Shown piece by piece: positions 1 to 12,508 of a stretch of DNA of 64,000 nucleotides. The stretch lies in NCBI GenBank assembly GCA_003254885.1, contig QANT01001000.1:1-64000 (forward strand), in the 5' to 3' direction. The position numbers and the translations under genes are program-made. The notes under the pieces were generated by a model. That model was not told the DNA's origin, did no database searches, and worked only from the letters and a program-made list of their open reading frames with translations. This stretch comes from Purshia tridentata. Its lineage: Eukaryota; Streptophyta; Magnoliopsida; Rosales; Rosaceae. Every line of letters begins with the position of its first letter. The first letter of the stretch is position 1.

Positions 1-1721
1 AGAAATATATAAATTAAATTGAATGAGGTATGGGTATTTAAAATTTGAAGTTAAGGTGATAAAAAATGGTATAAGATGAGAGGAACACATAGAAATTATC
101 AGAACATTTTTTGGACTCAGATTATTGATTGGTGATTTATTTAAAAATTTGGATGAGTATACCCTTAATATAAAAGTTTGGATTTAAGAGGAAATAATTG
201 AATTGTACCTTTATAAATTATGATTTTGGCATTGTTGGATAGAACTCGAACTCATAAGCATGTAGGCAAAAACGGATCGTGAATCGGAGTTACGTAGCCC
301 AAATTACAAATATTTGAAGCATAGGGGCAAAATGGTAAGTGTAGGTCAGATTTTAAAAAAGTAACAGATCTAGTCTTCTTTTTCTCCGAGCTCTTTCTTT
401 CCTCTGCAATTTCTCTCTCCTCCTCTTCTTTGACCAAACTTTGATCGCTCATATCTCTCTCAGCCGAGCTCCAATTCTGACAATTTTGGTGTCGTTAGAA
501 AGCTATCGACGACGTCTTTCCAATGGTGGTTTCAGATCACTCATCCGACCATCCACGAAGACGCAGCGACGCAAAACCTGTCACACCTTCCGGCTGACGA
601 TCTCCCATTTCCAGCCACGACGAGACCCTAAACCACCAAATATCTCTTCTTCTCATCGAGCTAGACCTCATGGTATCCTTCCCTTGGCTCAAAAACCAAC
701 CAAAAAGCCATCACTTTGAGTTTTTTACTGAGTTGTGAGTAGTGGGCGAAATTTTGTAGTTGTAGTAAAAAAATCCTGTGAAAGCTAGGTAGTAACATAT
801 TTAGACTCTTACAGTTGTAGCTACTCCAATCAAAATGAGAATTTCCAGATGCTTTTAAGTAGAGGTGCATTTACTTTCCCTCTCCAATGTCACCCAACTT
901 TTAAGATTTCAATTGTTCAATGCTTTTTACTTGTTCTTTTGTTTTATTTGTTTGTTTGTGTGATTGTTTATGAAAAAGAAGATGTTCACGAAGTCCATCA
1001 ACATTTTGCACTAGTTCTACGGTAATTCAATTGATTTGCACGACTGACCGATGACAAAGTAAAACATGAAGGTCATATCGACAACTTACATAAATAGAAC
1101 ACACACGAAATTAATAAGTAAGAGAAACTTGAAGAGATTGGATTAGATAATGATTCAATCTTAAATCCTACTAGAGAAAATTGTGGCCTTGTGTAAAAGA
1201 GCACTAAATAAATTAGGAAAAGTTGAAAGATTAAGAATATTATAATATGTAAAATTATCAATATTTAAAATCTTAAAATTCTAAATTTATAAACTCGTTG
1301 TCCATCTATATTTATAAGTTATAGATTAAAATTTAAAAACATGCCGTGGTGGGTTATAGCCACATACAATAATTTTTTAAGAGTTGATTATTTCTCAAAT
1401 AAAGAGGTCGTTAATTAAATGTATTATTTGTACAACAAGCTTCTCTTGAAAGAAAAGATGTGAGTTATTAAAAAAGTAAATTACTCTAGAGTCCATTTTA
1501 CAGCCGAATAAACTAAGCCACCTAATTTGTCACAAAAAGTGGAAAACGTATCTGTCCACCCTAGCGAGAGCCTTTTTAACCCTTGCTTCATGCTAGGGCT
1601 TCTTCAACCCTAATCGCGACATCTATTCTAGGGCTTCTCTCCACAGCAGATCTTAGTGGCCAGATTCTACATTTCAGTCCATAGTCCCTACCTCTCTTGT
1701 GTCTGCATCTTTGATCCAACG
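1..1721. other. Gene-poor stretch, no supported gene
   Basis: AT-rich DNA with no reading frame I recognise. Bases about 370-720 are GC-richer and exon-like. They carry a + strand frame (441-719) rich in Arg, Pro and Ser and a - strand Lys/Glu-rich frame (252-452), but neither resembles a known family and the same wording is typical of repeat-derived DNA. I leave both uncalled. Confidence 0.5.
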
Positions 1722-2560
1722 ATGCAAGAGGTTGAAACCTCTTTCACAAAAACCCTAAATATAACAGAAGATGAAGTTAAAACTCTACCGGCTGCCAAGG
1801 CTGGTGTTATAGGGATATTCTACACATGAGCCTGGTGGAGAGGGTGGTTACCTCCATGAATTTCAATCGACTTGCTTTCAAGAACACAATGCTCAAACTC
1901 TAGGTACCTTGGGGAAGGTTATGGTTAAGGAGCTTGGGGAAAATCTCTTTTTATTTACGTTCTCCTTTGATCGTGATAAAACAAGGGTGATTGATCAAGC
2001 GCCATGGACTTTTGATAATGCGCTGGTATTACTTGAGGAACCTGATAGGGCAATTGCACCAAATCTTATGCAACTCCATTATGCCGACTTTTGGGTACAA
2101 TGCTTCAACATCCCATTGTTATTTATGACTGAAAAAACTGAAAGAGCTCATCAGAAATGGAATTGGGAAATGTATAGAAGTAGAGACTGGGATTGATTTA
2201 GATCTGGTGGGGAGCTTCCTGCGAGTCTGAGTCCAACTGGACATCAATCGCCTTCTCCCGAGACTAAAAAAACTGCTGCTGGCTGAGGGTGGGGTCGTCC
2301 TTGTGGAATTCCTATATGAACTATTGCTCGCATTCTGTCATGAATGTGGCTAGGTCAAGTGTGACTCTTTAGCTTGTAGCTGGATGACTGAGGAACAGAG
2401 AAACAAAATAGACAAGCCGTGGGGGAATTTTCTAAAGGCTAGGCTAGATTTTGGAAGACCAAACAAGGCTGGGACCTCAAGTGGCACAGCGAAGGGGGAG
2501 GAAGAGGATGTGGATGAGTTATTTTCTAAGGGACTTCTTGTGAAGTAATATCATGAACCT
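1722..2560 (+). mobile_element. Decayed LINE ORF1-like (DUF4283 / zinc-knuckle) fragment
   Basis: An ATG at 1722 opens a short frame (MQEVETSFTK...) that stops near 1828. A second frame from 1909 to 2196 reads like the DUF4283 domain of plant LINE-associated ORF1 proteins: an LFLFTF strand, RVIDQAPWTFDNALVLLEE, then FWVQCFNIP. About 150 bases further on, a remnant of the CX2CX4HX4C zinc knuckle is visible as FCHECG, followed by a stop and VKCDS; the histidine is not recoverable. Several stops and frame breaks separate the pieces, so this is a dead non-LTR retrotransposon fragment or a retrocopy of a DUF4283 gene. No reverse transcriptase is seen nearby. Confidence 0.6.
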
Positions 2561-2634
2561 ACAAAAAGGGTTCAAATTTCTGAGAGTGACACAAGGCCTG
2601 ACTGAGGCATTGGCAGTAGGGAGAGCAACCTATT

Positions 2635-3170
2635 TGTTAGGATCAGTTAGATAGAATGGGAAAAACACAAGCTCAAACCAATAAAGAAATAGGCAAGAGA
2701 AAAAGGTAAATAAGGACACCAAGGATTTAACGTGGTTCGGCAGTGTGCCTACGTCCACGGGCAGCGATATCAAAATATCTCCACTATATTAAATAATGGG
2801 TACAGCGGAAAGATCTTACCAAGTCTATTTAACGTGGTTCGGCAATGTGCCTACGTCCACGGCCAGCGATATCAGAATAACTCCACTATATCAAATAATG
2901 GGTACAACGGAAAGATCTTACCAAGTCTAAGAACAAGACTTGATGAACACCTAGAGAGTACAAGAGGAATCACCACTTCTTCAAGCTATGAACACCTTGA
3001 AGGAAACACCAAAAGAAATACTTCACTTCTCTCACACTCTCTCTTTCTCTATACTCTCACTCCTCACTTTGAGTGGTAGTCGGAATGCAATTAGCTTGAT
3101 TGCTTCAATTGCTTGATNAGAGACTCACAGTCTCACAGTCTCACAGACAATGTTCGTTACATAATCAGCG
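2635..3170 (+). mobile_element. LTR-like remnant with internal tandem duplication
   Basis: The segment opens with a TGTTAGGATC-type terminus. It contains, twice in tandem (about 2727-2828 and 2829-2930), a unit built around AACGTGGTTCGGCA and GTGCCTACGTCCACGG, wording I know from plant LTR retrotransposon ends. No gag or pol is attached, so I read it as a broken LTR fragment. The far end is uncertain and there is an ambiguous base at 3118. Short CTCACAGT repeats follow at about 3124-3148. Confidence 0.4.
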
Positions 3171-3888
3171 CGCTTCAACCCAAATAGCCATGGAGCATCG
3201 TAACCATGAGAATATACTATATATAAATATATATTAAAAGAAAATTCAACCTTACGTATTAACTACATGACACGTACTGGTGCAACCTTACGTATCAATT
3301 CAAGCAAATGTGCTTGAATTGATTCAGCCAGCAATATAATAATCGATCCAAATTACTTGCCATTAAGTAGCTAGCTAGCTAGGAACAGGGCATGTGTGAG
3401 TATGTAGGTATGTCTGCATTTTTGCACTCGTTCTGAAATTCCAGTACGATTCTTGTTCAATTTATCGACCATCTCAAGTCTCATGGTTATCTCTTTCTAG
3501 TTTTGAACTTAAAGTTCTATTGTTGTGATGGTTATACTACATATATATGCAAAAAGTAAAATCCTAATTTAACTTTTCTTATGTGCAAGTATATATAGTA
3601 TTGCATTCGTTAGGCTTACTAGTTACGTACTACCTACTATGTGCATTTAACAGGGGAGATAAATATAATATAATATGTGCATGTCTCGCTGCCTGCGATC
3701 TGATCTCTGTTTGGCAATAAATGACATGTATAACATATGCTATATATAAATTGCAGGGTCCAGAAGCTGTACTCTTAGAATCACATTCTGGGTTGCTTTC
3801 CTTATTGGGTTATTAATTTTAAATTAAGTAGTTTAGGATCGGAGATCGAGATCCGATTGGACCCAAAGAGGAAAAGAGAGATTGAAGT
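3171..3888. other. Intergenic, upstream region of GDSL gene A
   Basis: AT-rich DNA with scattered short TA and CTAG repeats and no frame or element I can name. It presumably contains the promoter of the GDSL gene starting at 3889. Confidence 0.4.
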
Positions 3889-5624
3889 ATGAGAATGATG
3901 AGGAGCACATTATTAGAGTTTATTTGCTGTATTATTTTGGTATTTTTGTGCAGTAGCAGTAAGAGTACTAGTACTAGTAGAGGAGTGATGAGAGTGGAGG
4001 GTGTGAATTATAATGTAAATAAGGTAGAGCTAGCAGTAGCAGATGGGAATGTAAGTATAGCAGGAGTGCTTATGTTTGGAGATTCGATTGTGGATACAGG
4101 CAACAATAACTACAATCTCAAAACACCAGCTCGCTGCAATTTCCCTCCATATGGCAGGGATTTCCAGGGAGGATTTCCCACCGGACGATATTCCAATGGA
4201 AAAGTTCCCTCGGATTTCATAGGTTCATTCTCCATCATCAACTCTCTCTCTCTCTCTAATGTATTATCATAATTTACATATGGCTTTATCTAATTATAGC
4301 TGCTTCTCCTATTATGTAAATCTCTTTAGATTCTCTTTTTCGTTTTAGGTTAATGTGACAATCTAAAATGTGATACCTCCTTTATTATAGTTTGGGCTCT
4401 TGGGCTATGTGGCTGAAACTTAAATTCGACAGTATGGGCCATCCATCGTTCTTAAAGCCCATGATTTGATTGGGCCTATCTGGGCCTCAATAGTAGATTA
4501 ATTAAGTTTAAATTGTTTAATACAGTGGAGGAATTGGGCATTAAAGAGCTGTTACCAGCCTATTTGGATCCAAACCTACAACCCAATGATCTCCTCACGG
4601 GTGTTAGCTTCGCTGTTGGTGGCACCGGATATGACCCTTTGACATCAAAAGTTGTGGTAACACCACTTGTATATATATTCATGCGTTGATTAATTCCGTT
4701 CAGAATCAACTTCAATTTTATTTATTTGTTCTGAATTTTTAAACTGCAGGCAGTTACACCACTAACCGATCAATTGGGTCAGTTTGAAGAATACATAGGA
4801 AAGCTGAAAGGAATTGTGGGAGAACAGAGAGCAAACTTCATCGTAGCCAACAGTCTGATTTTTGTGGTAGCAAGCAGCAACGATATTGCCAACACCTATT
4901 TTGTTAGCGGCGCTAGGAAATTGGAGTATGACATTCCTTCTTACACTGACCTCATGCTCAGCTACTCTTCTGATTTCATTAAGGTACAAGCTAATTTACA
5001 AATTATTTAAAAATTAAAATTGTATAAACAAATTCATGAATTAAATAATATTTTTAATTAAATTTTTCCTTTTTTTGAAGCAATTGTATGCATTGGGGGC
5101 ACGAAGAATTGGTGTTTTTAGTGCACCCCCTATTGGATGTTTGCCATCGCAAAGGACTTTGGAAGGAGACATACTAAGAGATTGTGCAGAGAAACCCAAC
5201 GAAGCAGCCATGTTGTTCAACTCAAAACTCTCTGCTGAGCTGGACAACCTCAGCGAAGACCTACCCAATTCAAGGCTGGTCTATGTTGACATTTACAACC
5301 CATTACTTGATATCATCCAAAATCCTACTAATTACGGTAATCAAGTTAATTACCCTTTATTTTAATCTTATTCTACAGGTCGAATGTCCTTAAAAGTACA
5401 TTTATATAACTACTAATTTTGCGGTATCAGGTTTTGAAATTGCGAATAAAGGGTGTTGCGGTAGTGGGAAGCTGGAGGTATCAATACTATGCAATCAATT
5501 TGAGCCCGAGACGTGTACAGATGACTCTGGTTATGTGTTTTGGGACAGCTACCATCCCACAGAAGCCGCATACAAAATCATAGTCCATGAACTCATTAGT
5601 AAATATCTCAACCGCTTGGTTTGA
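3889..5624 (+). CDS. GDSL esterase/lipase, EXL type (array gene A)
   Basis: Five exons: 3889-4222, 4526-4656, 4750-4983, 5081-5336, 5431-5624, all with GT-AG borders and the same phases as its three paralogues; the product is 382 aa. It is an SGNH hydrolase, predicted to be secreted and to hydrolyse acyl or acetyl esters; family members act in the anther, pollen coat or cuticle. Block I is [13 protein letters not shown] with the nucleophile at Ser66, block II lies in [11 protein letters not shown], and block V is VFWDSYHPT with the Asp/His pair. Block III reads [11 protein letters not shown]: the usual Gly before the Ser/Thr-Asn-Asp is a Ser. The N-terminus has a hydrophobic signal-like segment ([16 protein letters not shown]). 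The stretch between it and block I is longer than in genes B and D. Confidence 0.9.
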
Positions 5625-5794
5625 CTTTAAGAGAATGAAATCGTGGATGCCTCTAAGTAAGGGCATATGATTCATTTGAGCATTTAATTAATTTTGTAAT
5701 TGAAAGTGAAAGCTAATTATTACACAGATCCTTTTTTTCGTTAAGTTTCAAATTCAAAGACACCAGGTATATATACAGCTATTACTCAATAATA

Positions 5795-5854
5795 TAATTA
5801 ACGTAACAATGCATTATGCATGTTTAATTAACGTAACAATGCATTATGCATGTT
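5795..5854. repeat. 30-bp perfect tandem duplication
   Basis: The unit TAATTAACGTAACAATGCAT (continuing TATGCATGTT) occurs at 5795-5824 and again without change at 5825-5854, just downstream of GDSL gene A. Each copy holds the palindromic ATGCATTATGCAT-type core. Confidence 0.9.
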
Positions 5855-6000
5855 TAATTAATAGATAACAGAGTGGTGGGTGTGGGAGATGAATCTATGA
5901 CTTATGACTCGACAGTGTCAACCACTCTAATTAATCAAAATGGACTTGACGTACAGCAGATCGATGCAATCATATTTCCCATCTCATAAATATAACAACT

Positions 6001-7323
6001 GTTTTTAAACTTTTCTGTGCGGGCATACTTGATCTCAATTTCGCCGAAATTATCGTTTTTTAGGGGGTCCGAAACGAAATGCTATTATCGTATGATTTTC
6101 GTCAAAATTTCGACAATTTCGGCGAAATTTCGAAATTTGGTATAAACCCTAAAAATCAAAATCAAAATTACACAAAATTGACAATTCAAATCTTAGGGGA
6201 ATAAAAGCCCATAGCGAGAGAAGGAAAACCCACAAAAAAAATGAATGATTAGAGCTCGGAGGTGGCCGGAATTAGCCAAAACAGCCGGCAGAGGGAGGCC
6301 GCAATTTCTGGCGTGGGGAGGCCGGCTGGGCTGGGTGACAGCTGGGTTGTGTTAGCGCCGTCTTGGGGAGTCCACCGGTAGTCTTGGATTGCCGAAAGGT
6401 GGCTGGCAATGGAGAGCTCTAGCTGGGCAGATGCGTCACAGGGAGAAAGGTGAGGGAGGAAAGGAAAATAGCTGAAGGAGGAAGATGGGAACGGGGAAGA
6501 AGAAAGAGAAAGTAAAAAAAAATGTGGGGGGCAGTGCATGCACAGTAAAAAGGGCTAGTGGTGGGACCAAAAATAATTAAATATTGTATTAATATAAGAA
6601 CCTTGATTAGTTCAAACAATGGGACCATCAATGGGCCCGTACTGTGCATGCATCAAACTAGTCAATTTGAGAACCAATTAACCATTGTATTTAAGCTTGA
6701 TGGCATGCTGATCACTTGGTGATGGAGTTTTAAAAAATTAATTGTGATATATGATCATCATATGACTACTTAATTAATTTGGTGGTTGTCTACATAAATA
6801 TGTATGTCAAATTATGTTACAACTTGGTGATATGATCATCACATGACTACTTAATTAATTTGGAGTTTTTATTACATGTTTGAAGTTTTAGAATACTTAT
6901 TTAATATTGTAGTATAATTTGTAAATTTGAGATGTTATTTATGTAATTATTAATTAGTGTAACATTTTTTTAACTACCTTCAGTGTGCATTATATTCCTT
7001 ATATCACATAAAACCTACAATATAATTTAATTCCTTTAATATTTTTTATAAATATAGTATATAATATGTTAAATAAGCATATGATAAAGTTTCATTTAAA
7101 ATTTCTGACATTTAATAGCAATTTCCGTCGTTTTTGCCTAAACCCTAGCGAAATCGAAATTCGGTCGAAATTTCCATCGAAATTTCTATCGAAATTTCCA
7201 TCGAAATCGAAATTACATTCCTTGCTTGATCTTAAACACAATTAATTTAATTAATTTTAAGTTTTTAAACTTTTCTGTGCGGGCATACTTGATCTTAAAC
7301 ACAATTAATTTAATTAATTTTAA
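6001..7323. repeat. 63-bp tandem duplication interrupted by an insertion
   Basis: A 63-bp unit starting GTTTTTAAACTTTTCTGTGC is intact at 7261-7323. The first copy is split: its first 35 bases are at 6001-6035 and its last 28 at 7233-7260. The two parts are separated by the mobile element at 6036-7224 plus the repeated CTTGATCT. The intact copy shows what the empty site looked like. Confidence 0.85.
6036..7224. mobile_element. Non-autonomous hAT-like DNA transposon, about 1.19 kb
   Basis: The insertion is bounded by an 8-bp target-site duplication, CTTGATCT (6028-6035 and 7225-7232), and the empty site is known from the adjacent tandem copy. Both ends start 5'-CA when read inward (CAATTTCGCCG on the left; CAAGGAATGTAATTTCG on the reverse of the right), and both subterminal regions are full of TTTCG/CGAAA words. 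An 8-bp duplication with CA...TG ends suits the hAT superfamily; a Mutator-like origin is the alternative. It encodes no transposase. The middle (about 6190-6560) is GC-richer and could be a captured host fragment, but I do not recognise it. Confidence 0.65.
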
Positions 7324-8097
7324 CAATTAACTGCTTCAGTTGGATTATAATAAGCACTTGTCACATTTTTCAGTAAGTAATAATTTTAGCAATGAAAAAT
7401 TTTGCCTAATTTCTAGATCGGGGCCTTAAATTAATTGGTTTTATTTAATTTATATTGGAAGGTAGACCTTAGTGATCAATTATATATGTACCTAAGTTGG
7501 CTTATCCTTGAGCATGTTCTGAGTTAGTGGAGAAACCAAATGAAGTATGGAGGTGTATAAATATATATGCTAGCTGACTGTTACATCTTAATCTGCATAA
7601 AATTGAAATTGTAGCTATATCAATAAGTGAGCCATTGATTTTATGAACTTCCCAACTGTATCAACCATATATATATATATATAAAAAAGATCCGACCCAA
7701 CAAACTTGCATATCAAGTAGTTAAGAGCCAGTGAGGTGGGACTACCGACCCACACCCTTTTTGTGTAGGCCGACAATGTGCCTAACAATACGCATGAGAC
7801 GTGCAAGATAAGCTCTTCAAAACTTGTTCGTGTAACCAGTACATTAGATTAATTAAACGTGTAAGACAATAGATTTTGAAAGATGGCATAACCAAGGCAA
7901 ATTGAGCTTTCTGCTCTTCTTATACGTTGTTTTTGTTTTCATTCTATCAATATATTAATTGTAAAATTTTTTTTTTTTGAAATTTGCTTATATATATGCC
8001 TCTGATTATGTAATTATGTCCTTGCACGTCGCTCCACAAAATGCAGAAACATATTTTATTATTTTATTGATATTAATCTAAAAAATACATATATAAT

Positions 8098-8195
8098 TTA
8101 TTTTTTTATTACAGCAAAGAAGAGAGATGGTTCGAACCTACAAGCATGTGTGGAAAAAACTTTTGTACTGGACCAAACCAACCCTAATTCGTATA
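8098..8195 (-). mobile_element. SINE-like fragment with Pol III B-box motif
   Basis: Read on the - strand, the copy runs from a GAATTAGGGTTGG-type start through a B-box match (GGTTCGAACC) to a pyrimidine-rich segment and an A-rich tail (TGTAATAAAAAAA). Two related copies occur at 17733-17832 and 40230-40350. No clear A box or target-site duplication was found, so the copy is probably truncated at the 5' end. Confidence 0.4.
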
Positions 8196-8528
8196 TATAT
8201 ATACATACAGCTAGCCTGTTTGATTTGCGGATTGGAAAGTTGAGAATGATTCTCATACATTATAATTAATTGTTTTACCTTATCTAGCTAGCTAGCTAGC
8301 TACTGTGAGAGAGAGAGAAGCAATTGCAACTATTACCCATAAATATTTATTGCTTGTTGCACAAAGTTAGAACAGCTAAATCTGTCACGATATCGCTCTC
8401 TCTCTCTCTCTCGATCTCTTCTGGTTGTCTGTTTGTGAATACTTGTGTAATAAATGGCCTCAATCAAGACTGGAGGGATTGATTCCCTATTTCCCTTAAT
8501 TTCATACATAACTTGAAATGAGAGCTAG

Positions 8529-8537
8529 GTATATAAA
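8529..8537 (+). promoter_or_regulatory. TATA box of GDSL gene B
   Basis: TATATAAA lies about 50 bases before the putative 5' UTR exon end (donor after 8584). A 98-base 5' UTR intron (8585-8682, GTACTG...ATGCAG) would then place the ATG at 8688 just after the acceptor. Confidence 0.45.
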
Positions 8538-8687
8538 TGCACGGAAAGCCATGCAGACAAGACCCACAACATAATTCTGATCAGGTACTGATCTATAGCT
8601 ACCTGGTTTGTTTCCTATCCTTTGATTATTTTGCTTATTCTGGAATTGGGTATTAATATATTAATTGGATTAATGCATGCAGGAGCA

Positions 8688-11220
8688 ATGTGTAGTCCCA
8701 AGGTGACCACATCCACCACAATAATATTGTTTTTTGTTTCTTACATCTATAATATTATCACAGCTGAGGCGGCAGTTACAAAAATCAAGCTACCAGCGAA
8801 TGTAAGTGTTCCTGCAGTGATTGTATTCGGAGATTCGATAGTTGATACCGGCAACAACAACAACAATCTCAAAACATTTGCCAGGTGCAATTTCCTTCCT
8901 TATGGCAAAGACTTCAAGGGAGGAATCCCTACTGGTCGATTTTCCAATGGCAAGGTTCCCTCCGACCTCATTGGTACTTCTCATCAATTCAACCTATATA
9001 TCTATCCCTCCTTCTCTCTCTCTCACAAACACACACTTAAATTACATCATATATGATTATAGTTGCAGATGTTAAGTACGTACTTCTGGAACTCATCAAC
9101 TCCAACTGATATAACCCGATCGACTCTTTCTATATTAATAACGATCAAGCTTACTTATTTATATTAGGATTAAGAGTGCTTTTGTACTTATTTTTTCCAC
9201 TGTCATCAATATGAATTCTAAAAGTGAAATTAAAGTTATAATACACAATTTTAATATTAGATTTAAAGTCGTCACTAGATCAAATAGTTATTAACACATA
9301 ATTTTGTTGTTAGATGATTTTGTAGAAATATTAATCCAGATTGTGTTGGCTCCATTCTTGGAGGTGATTTATGAGGTATAACTTGGCTTTGCGCCCTTTG
9401 TTCTCTTTTTGATTAGTTTGGGCTATTACGGATCCATTCAAAACCAATTCCATTTTCTGACTGGGATTCCCGTTGTCGACCTTAAAGCGGCTGATCGGGA
9501 ATTTAGTTAGTTAGATTGATTGATCTAAGATCGACAGATAGGTAGATATTAGGTAGATGGTTAGATAGCCTTATTAATAGCACTCACATGACAAAAGAAA
9601 GTGGCTTCACTAGTTTTGCCCTTCTCCCTCTCCCCCTGCTTTCTCTCTTCACTGCAACCTCTTTAATTAGTTTGTGATCGATATCAATTCACGACCATCA
9701 CACTAGCTAGCTAGCTAGTATTTCATACATTCATGAAATGATTTATGATTAATAAGCACTATTCGAGAGGTAAGTTCAAACACTTTTCAATGGAATACTC
9801 GAGTACTATTCGATGGTTTATAAAATCCAAGGAAAAAGCTAATTAAAAACTTTTAAATAGAACAAATAGTAACTATTTTTTCAAATTTAATTTCGAATCT
9901 TCTTATTATTGCTGAAAGGTCCCACATTAAGTCATTTTTCCTGAGTCAGAGAGCAACAGAGTTAAATTCAAAGACAAAGTATTGAGATTTGAGACGATAC
10001 TAATTAATGCCGAAAAGTTGGAACTCTTGAATTCGATCGGCACTGTGGTCCTTAATTTGATGAATGTTTTTTTTGTTTTTTCCTTTATATATTCTATATA
10101 TAGTGGAAGCACTGGGAATTAAAGAGCTTTTGCCAGCGTATTTGGATCCAACCCTACAGCCCAGTGATCTCCTTACTGGTGTTAACATAGCCGTTGGTGG
10201 CGCTGGTTATGACCCTTTGACATCACAAATCGCGGTATATGTACAAAATTAACCTAGCGTTAATTCTTAATACATTAATAATACTCTCTGTTTATTACTT
10301 ATTTATTATTTTCGAAAAAATGATTGAATATATATTTAGGGAGTTGCATCACTATCGGACCAAATGCAGTACTTCAAAGAGTACATAGGAAAGGTGAAAG
10401 GACTTGTTGGAGAAGAGAGAGCAAACTTCATCGTATCAAACAGTGTGATATTTGTGGTAGCTGGCAGTAACGATATTTCTAATACATATTTCCTTAGCGG
10501 TATTCGCAAATTGCACTTTGATGTTCCTTCTTACACTGACTTTATGCTCAACCATGCTTCAAGTTTCATCAAGGTACCTTCATTTTCAACTAAGAAACTA
10601 CCTAATTATATATCTAACTAATATTTTATTTATTTAATTAGCAAATTATATTATATGTAGGAATTATATGGATTGGGTGTACGAAGAATAGGTGTTCTGA
10701 GTGCACCGCCTATTGGATGTGTGCCATCTCAACGAACGGTGGGAGGAGGCATAGAAAGAGGTTGTGCAGAGAATCAAAACCAAGCATCGGAGCTGTTCAA
10801 TTCCAAACTCTCTGTAGAGATGGATGGTCTTAACAAAAACCTGCCCAACTCAAGGCTGGTCTATCTTGACATCTACAACCCACTACTTGATCTCATCAGA
10901 AACCCCCATAAATACGGTAATGATTATATTAATAATGAATTAATTACCCTCACTTTTATCAATATTTATTATTTTTTCAATTTGGTTTCAAGTTAACTTA
11001 AAGAAATATGAATATGATGATCGATGCAGGGTTTGAAGTTGCGAATATAGGGTGTTGTGGCAGTGGCCTAATTGAAGTAACAAAACTGTGCAACCAGTAT
11101 GAGCATACCTGCAGAGACGACTCTAAGTATGTATTTTGGGACAGCTACCATCCTACACAAACCGCATACAACATCATTGTGCAGCAGATTCTAAACAAAT
11201 ATGTCAACCGCTTCTATTGA
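8688..11220 (+). CDS. GDSL esterase/lipase, EXL type (array gene B)
   Basis: Exons 8688-8973, 10104-10234, 10340-10573, 10661-10916 and 11030-11220 give 365 aa. The start was chosen at MCSPKV because it follows a good acceptor (ATGCAG) and leads directly into a signal peptide ([17 protein letters not shown]). Block I is [15 protein letters not shown] (Ser50), block [15 protein letters not shown], block [14 protein letters not shown], block [10 protein letters not shown]. All catalytic elements are present, so it should be an active secreted esterase. Intron 1 is unusually long (1130 bp) and holds GATA/TAGA-rich DNA. It is the closest paralogue of gene C, sharing long stretches of identity through all exons. 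Confidence 0.92.
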
Positions 11221-12508
11221 GTCGTCGACTGAGACAATTACGTACTACTCATTAAGCTCAATTTATTTCCCAATTCGATCAATCATCCAGTTCCACTCAA
11301 TTAATAAAACAGCTCTTGCAAACTCCCATTCATGTAAATCGGACCCTTTTTTAACATTTATAATTTATTTGCTAGTTCTACCCTCTAAATTTATCCCTAG
11401 GGTTCTCATTTGACAAATAGTGTTAAGCTATTGATTTTATAGTTTGCAAAATGTTGACAGCTTGCAGTTTTACCCCCCTATAAATAAAATTAATCTGGTA
11501 AATCAATTAATCTCATCACATCAGTACCGACATAATTAAACACCACGTATTTTTATCTTATTAATCTTTTATGTCACTCTGTGGCATAATTAATCTTAAG
11601 CACTTAATTACCAAAAAAAGGCATTGCCTAATTTCTAAAATGGGAGCATTAAATGCAGATTGCAGAGACACACGTACCACACATGCCTAATTGCATATAT
11701 GCTAGGTGGCTGGTGCAAGGACATTAATGATATATGCATAAATTTGATAGATAGCGAGCTAGTGAGCCATTCATTTTATCAACTTTCCAACTGTATCTAC
11801 TATCAAGAGACCCGACCCAACAGACTTCCACATCTAGTAATAAAGAGGCAGTGGTCACCGGTTTACGTACGTTTAATTTTATCCTCTTTAATTGATTACG
11901 ACTACCGACCATCCTTCTTTTGAGGCCAGCTAGGAACATCCTTAATTAACAATAACAATATTACGTATTGTTAAACATGCATGATAAAGTATAATTTGTG
12001 AGACATATATTTTATATTGTAATTCGATGATCAAAATTGTTTAATTTATAAGCTTTTATGTAAGGATTAACATTGCAAAAAATTAAACAAATTAAAAATT
12101 GATTAACTATTTGATAAAAGGATCATCATTTTTAATGTTTATGTAATTACTACTTTCATCTATTTATTCTATCACAATTAGATGTTTTATGATTCTTGAT
12201 TTATCTAAATTTTTGTAAAAATGATCATTACATAGAAATTTAGAAAATAAATAACTTTAACCTTCGAATTAAAATACAAAATATGTCTTAGTGGCCATAA
12301 CCCACACCCACAACCCCCAACCCCAACTTTTGATTGATATTGTTCTATGACATATATATTGTACGTCTTTCTTAAATTAATTTATAGCTAGGGAGAGACA
12401 GATCGGGACAGACAAAGCCACCTATAATTACCTATATATATTTATTGCATGAATATATGTTCACAACTCAATTCTGATAAGTTTCATCGTCCCTTTTCAG
12501 CAGGAGCA
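11221..12508. other. Intergenic between GDSL genes B and C
   Basis: AT-rich spacer. The parts next to the genes resemble the equivalent flanks of the neighbouring paralogues (for example the DNA just before MCSPNV), as expected for a tandem duplication. Nothing else recognised. Confidence 0.4.
12431..12443 (+). promoter_or_regulatory. Putative TATA box of GDSL gene C
   Basis: CTATATATATTTA lies 66-78 bases before the MCSPNV start codon at 12509, and 6 bases before the alternative in-frame ATG at 12449. That spacing makes the upstream ATG hard to use if this TATA is functional. Confidence 0.35.

Noticed and set aside
441-719. 92-codon frame rich in Arg, Pro and Ser
   Set aside because: No family likeness, no splice context, and the composition is typical of repeat-derived GC-rich DNA.
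7660-7685. TA repeat tract (also 63250 and 63680)
   Set aside because: Ordinary microsatellite; not evidence of an origin or control region by itself.
8125-8145. GGTTCGAACC as a possible tRNA T-arm
   Set aside because: No acceptor, D-arm or anticodon structure around it; better explained as the B box of a SINE-like element.
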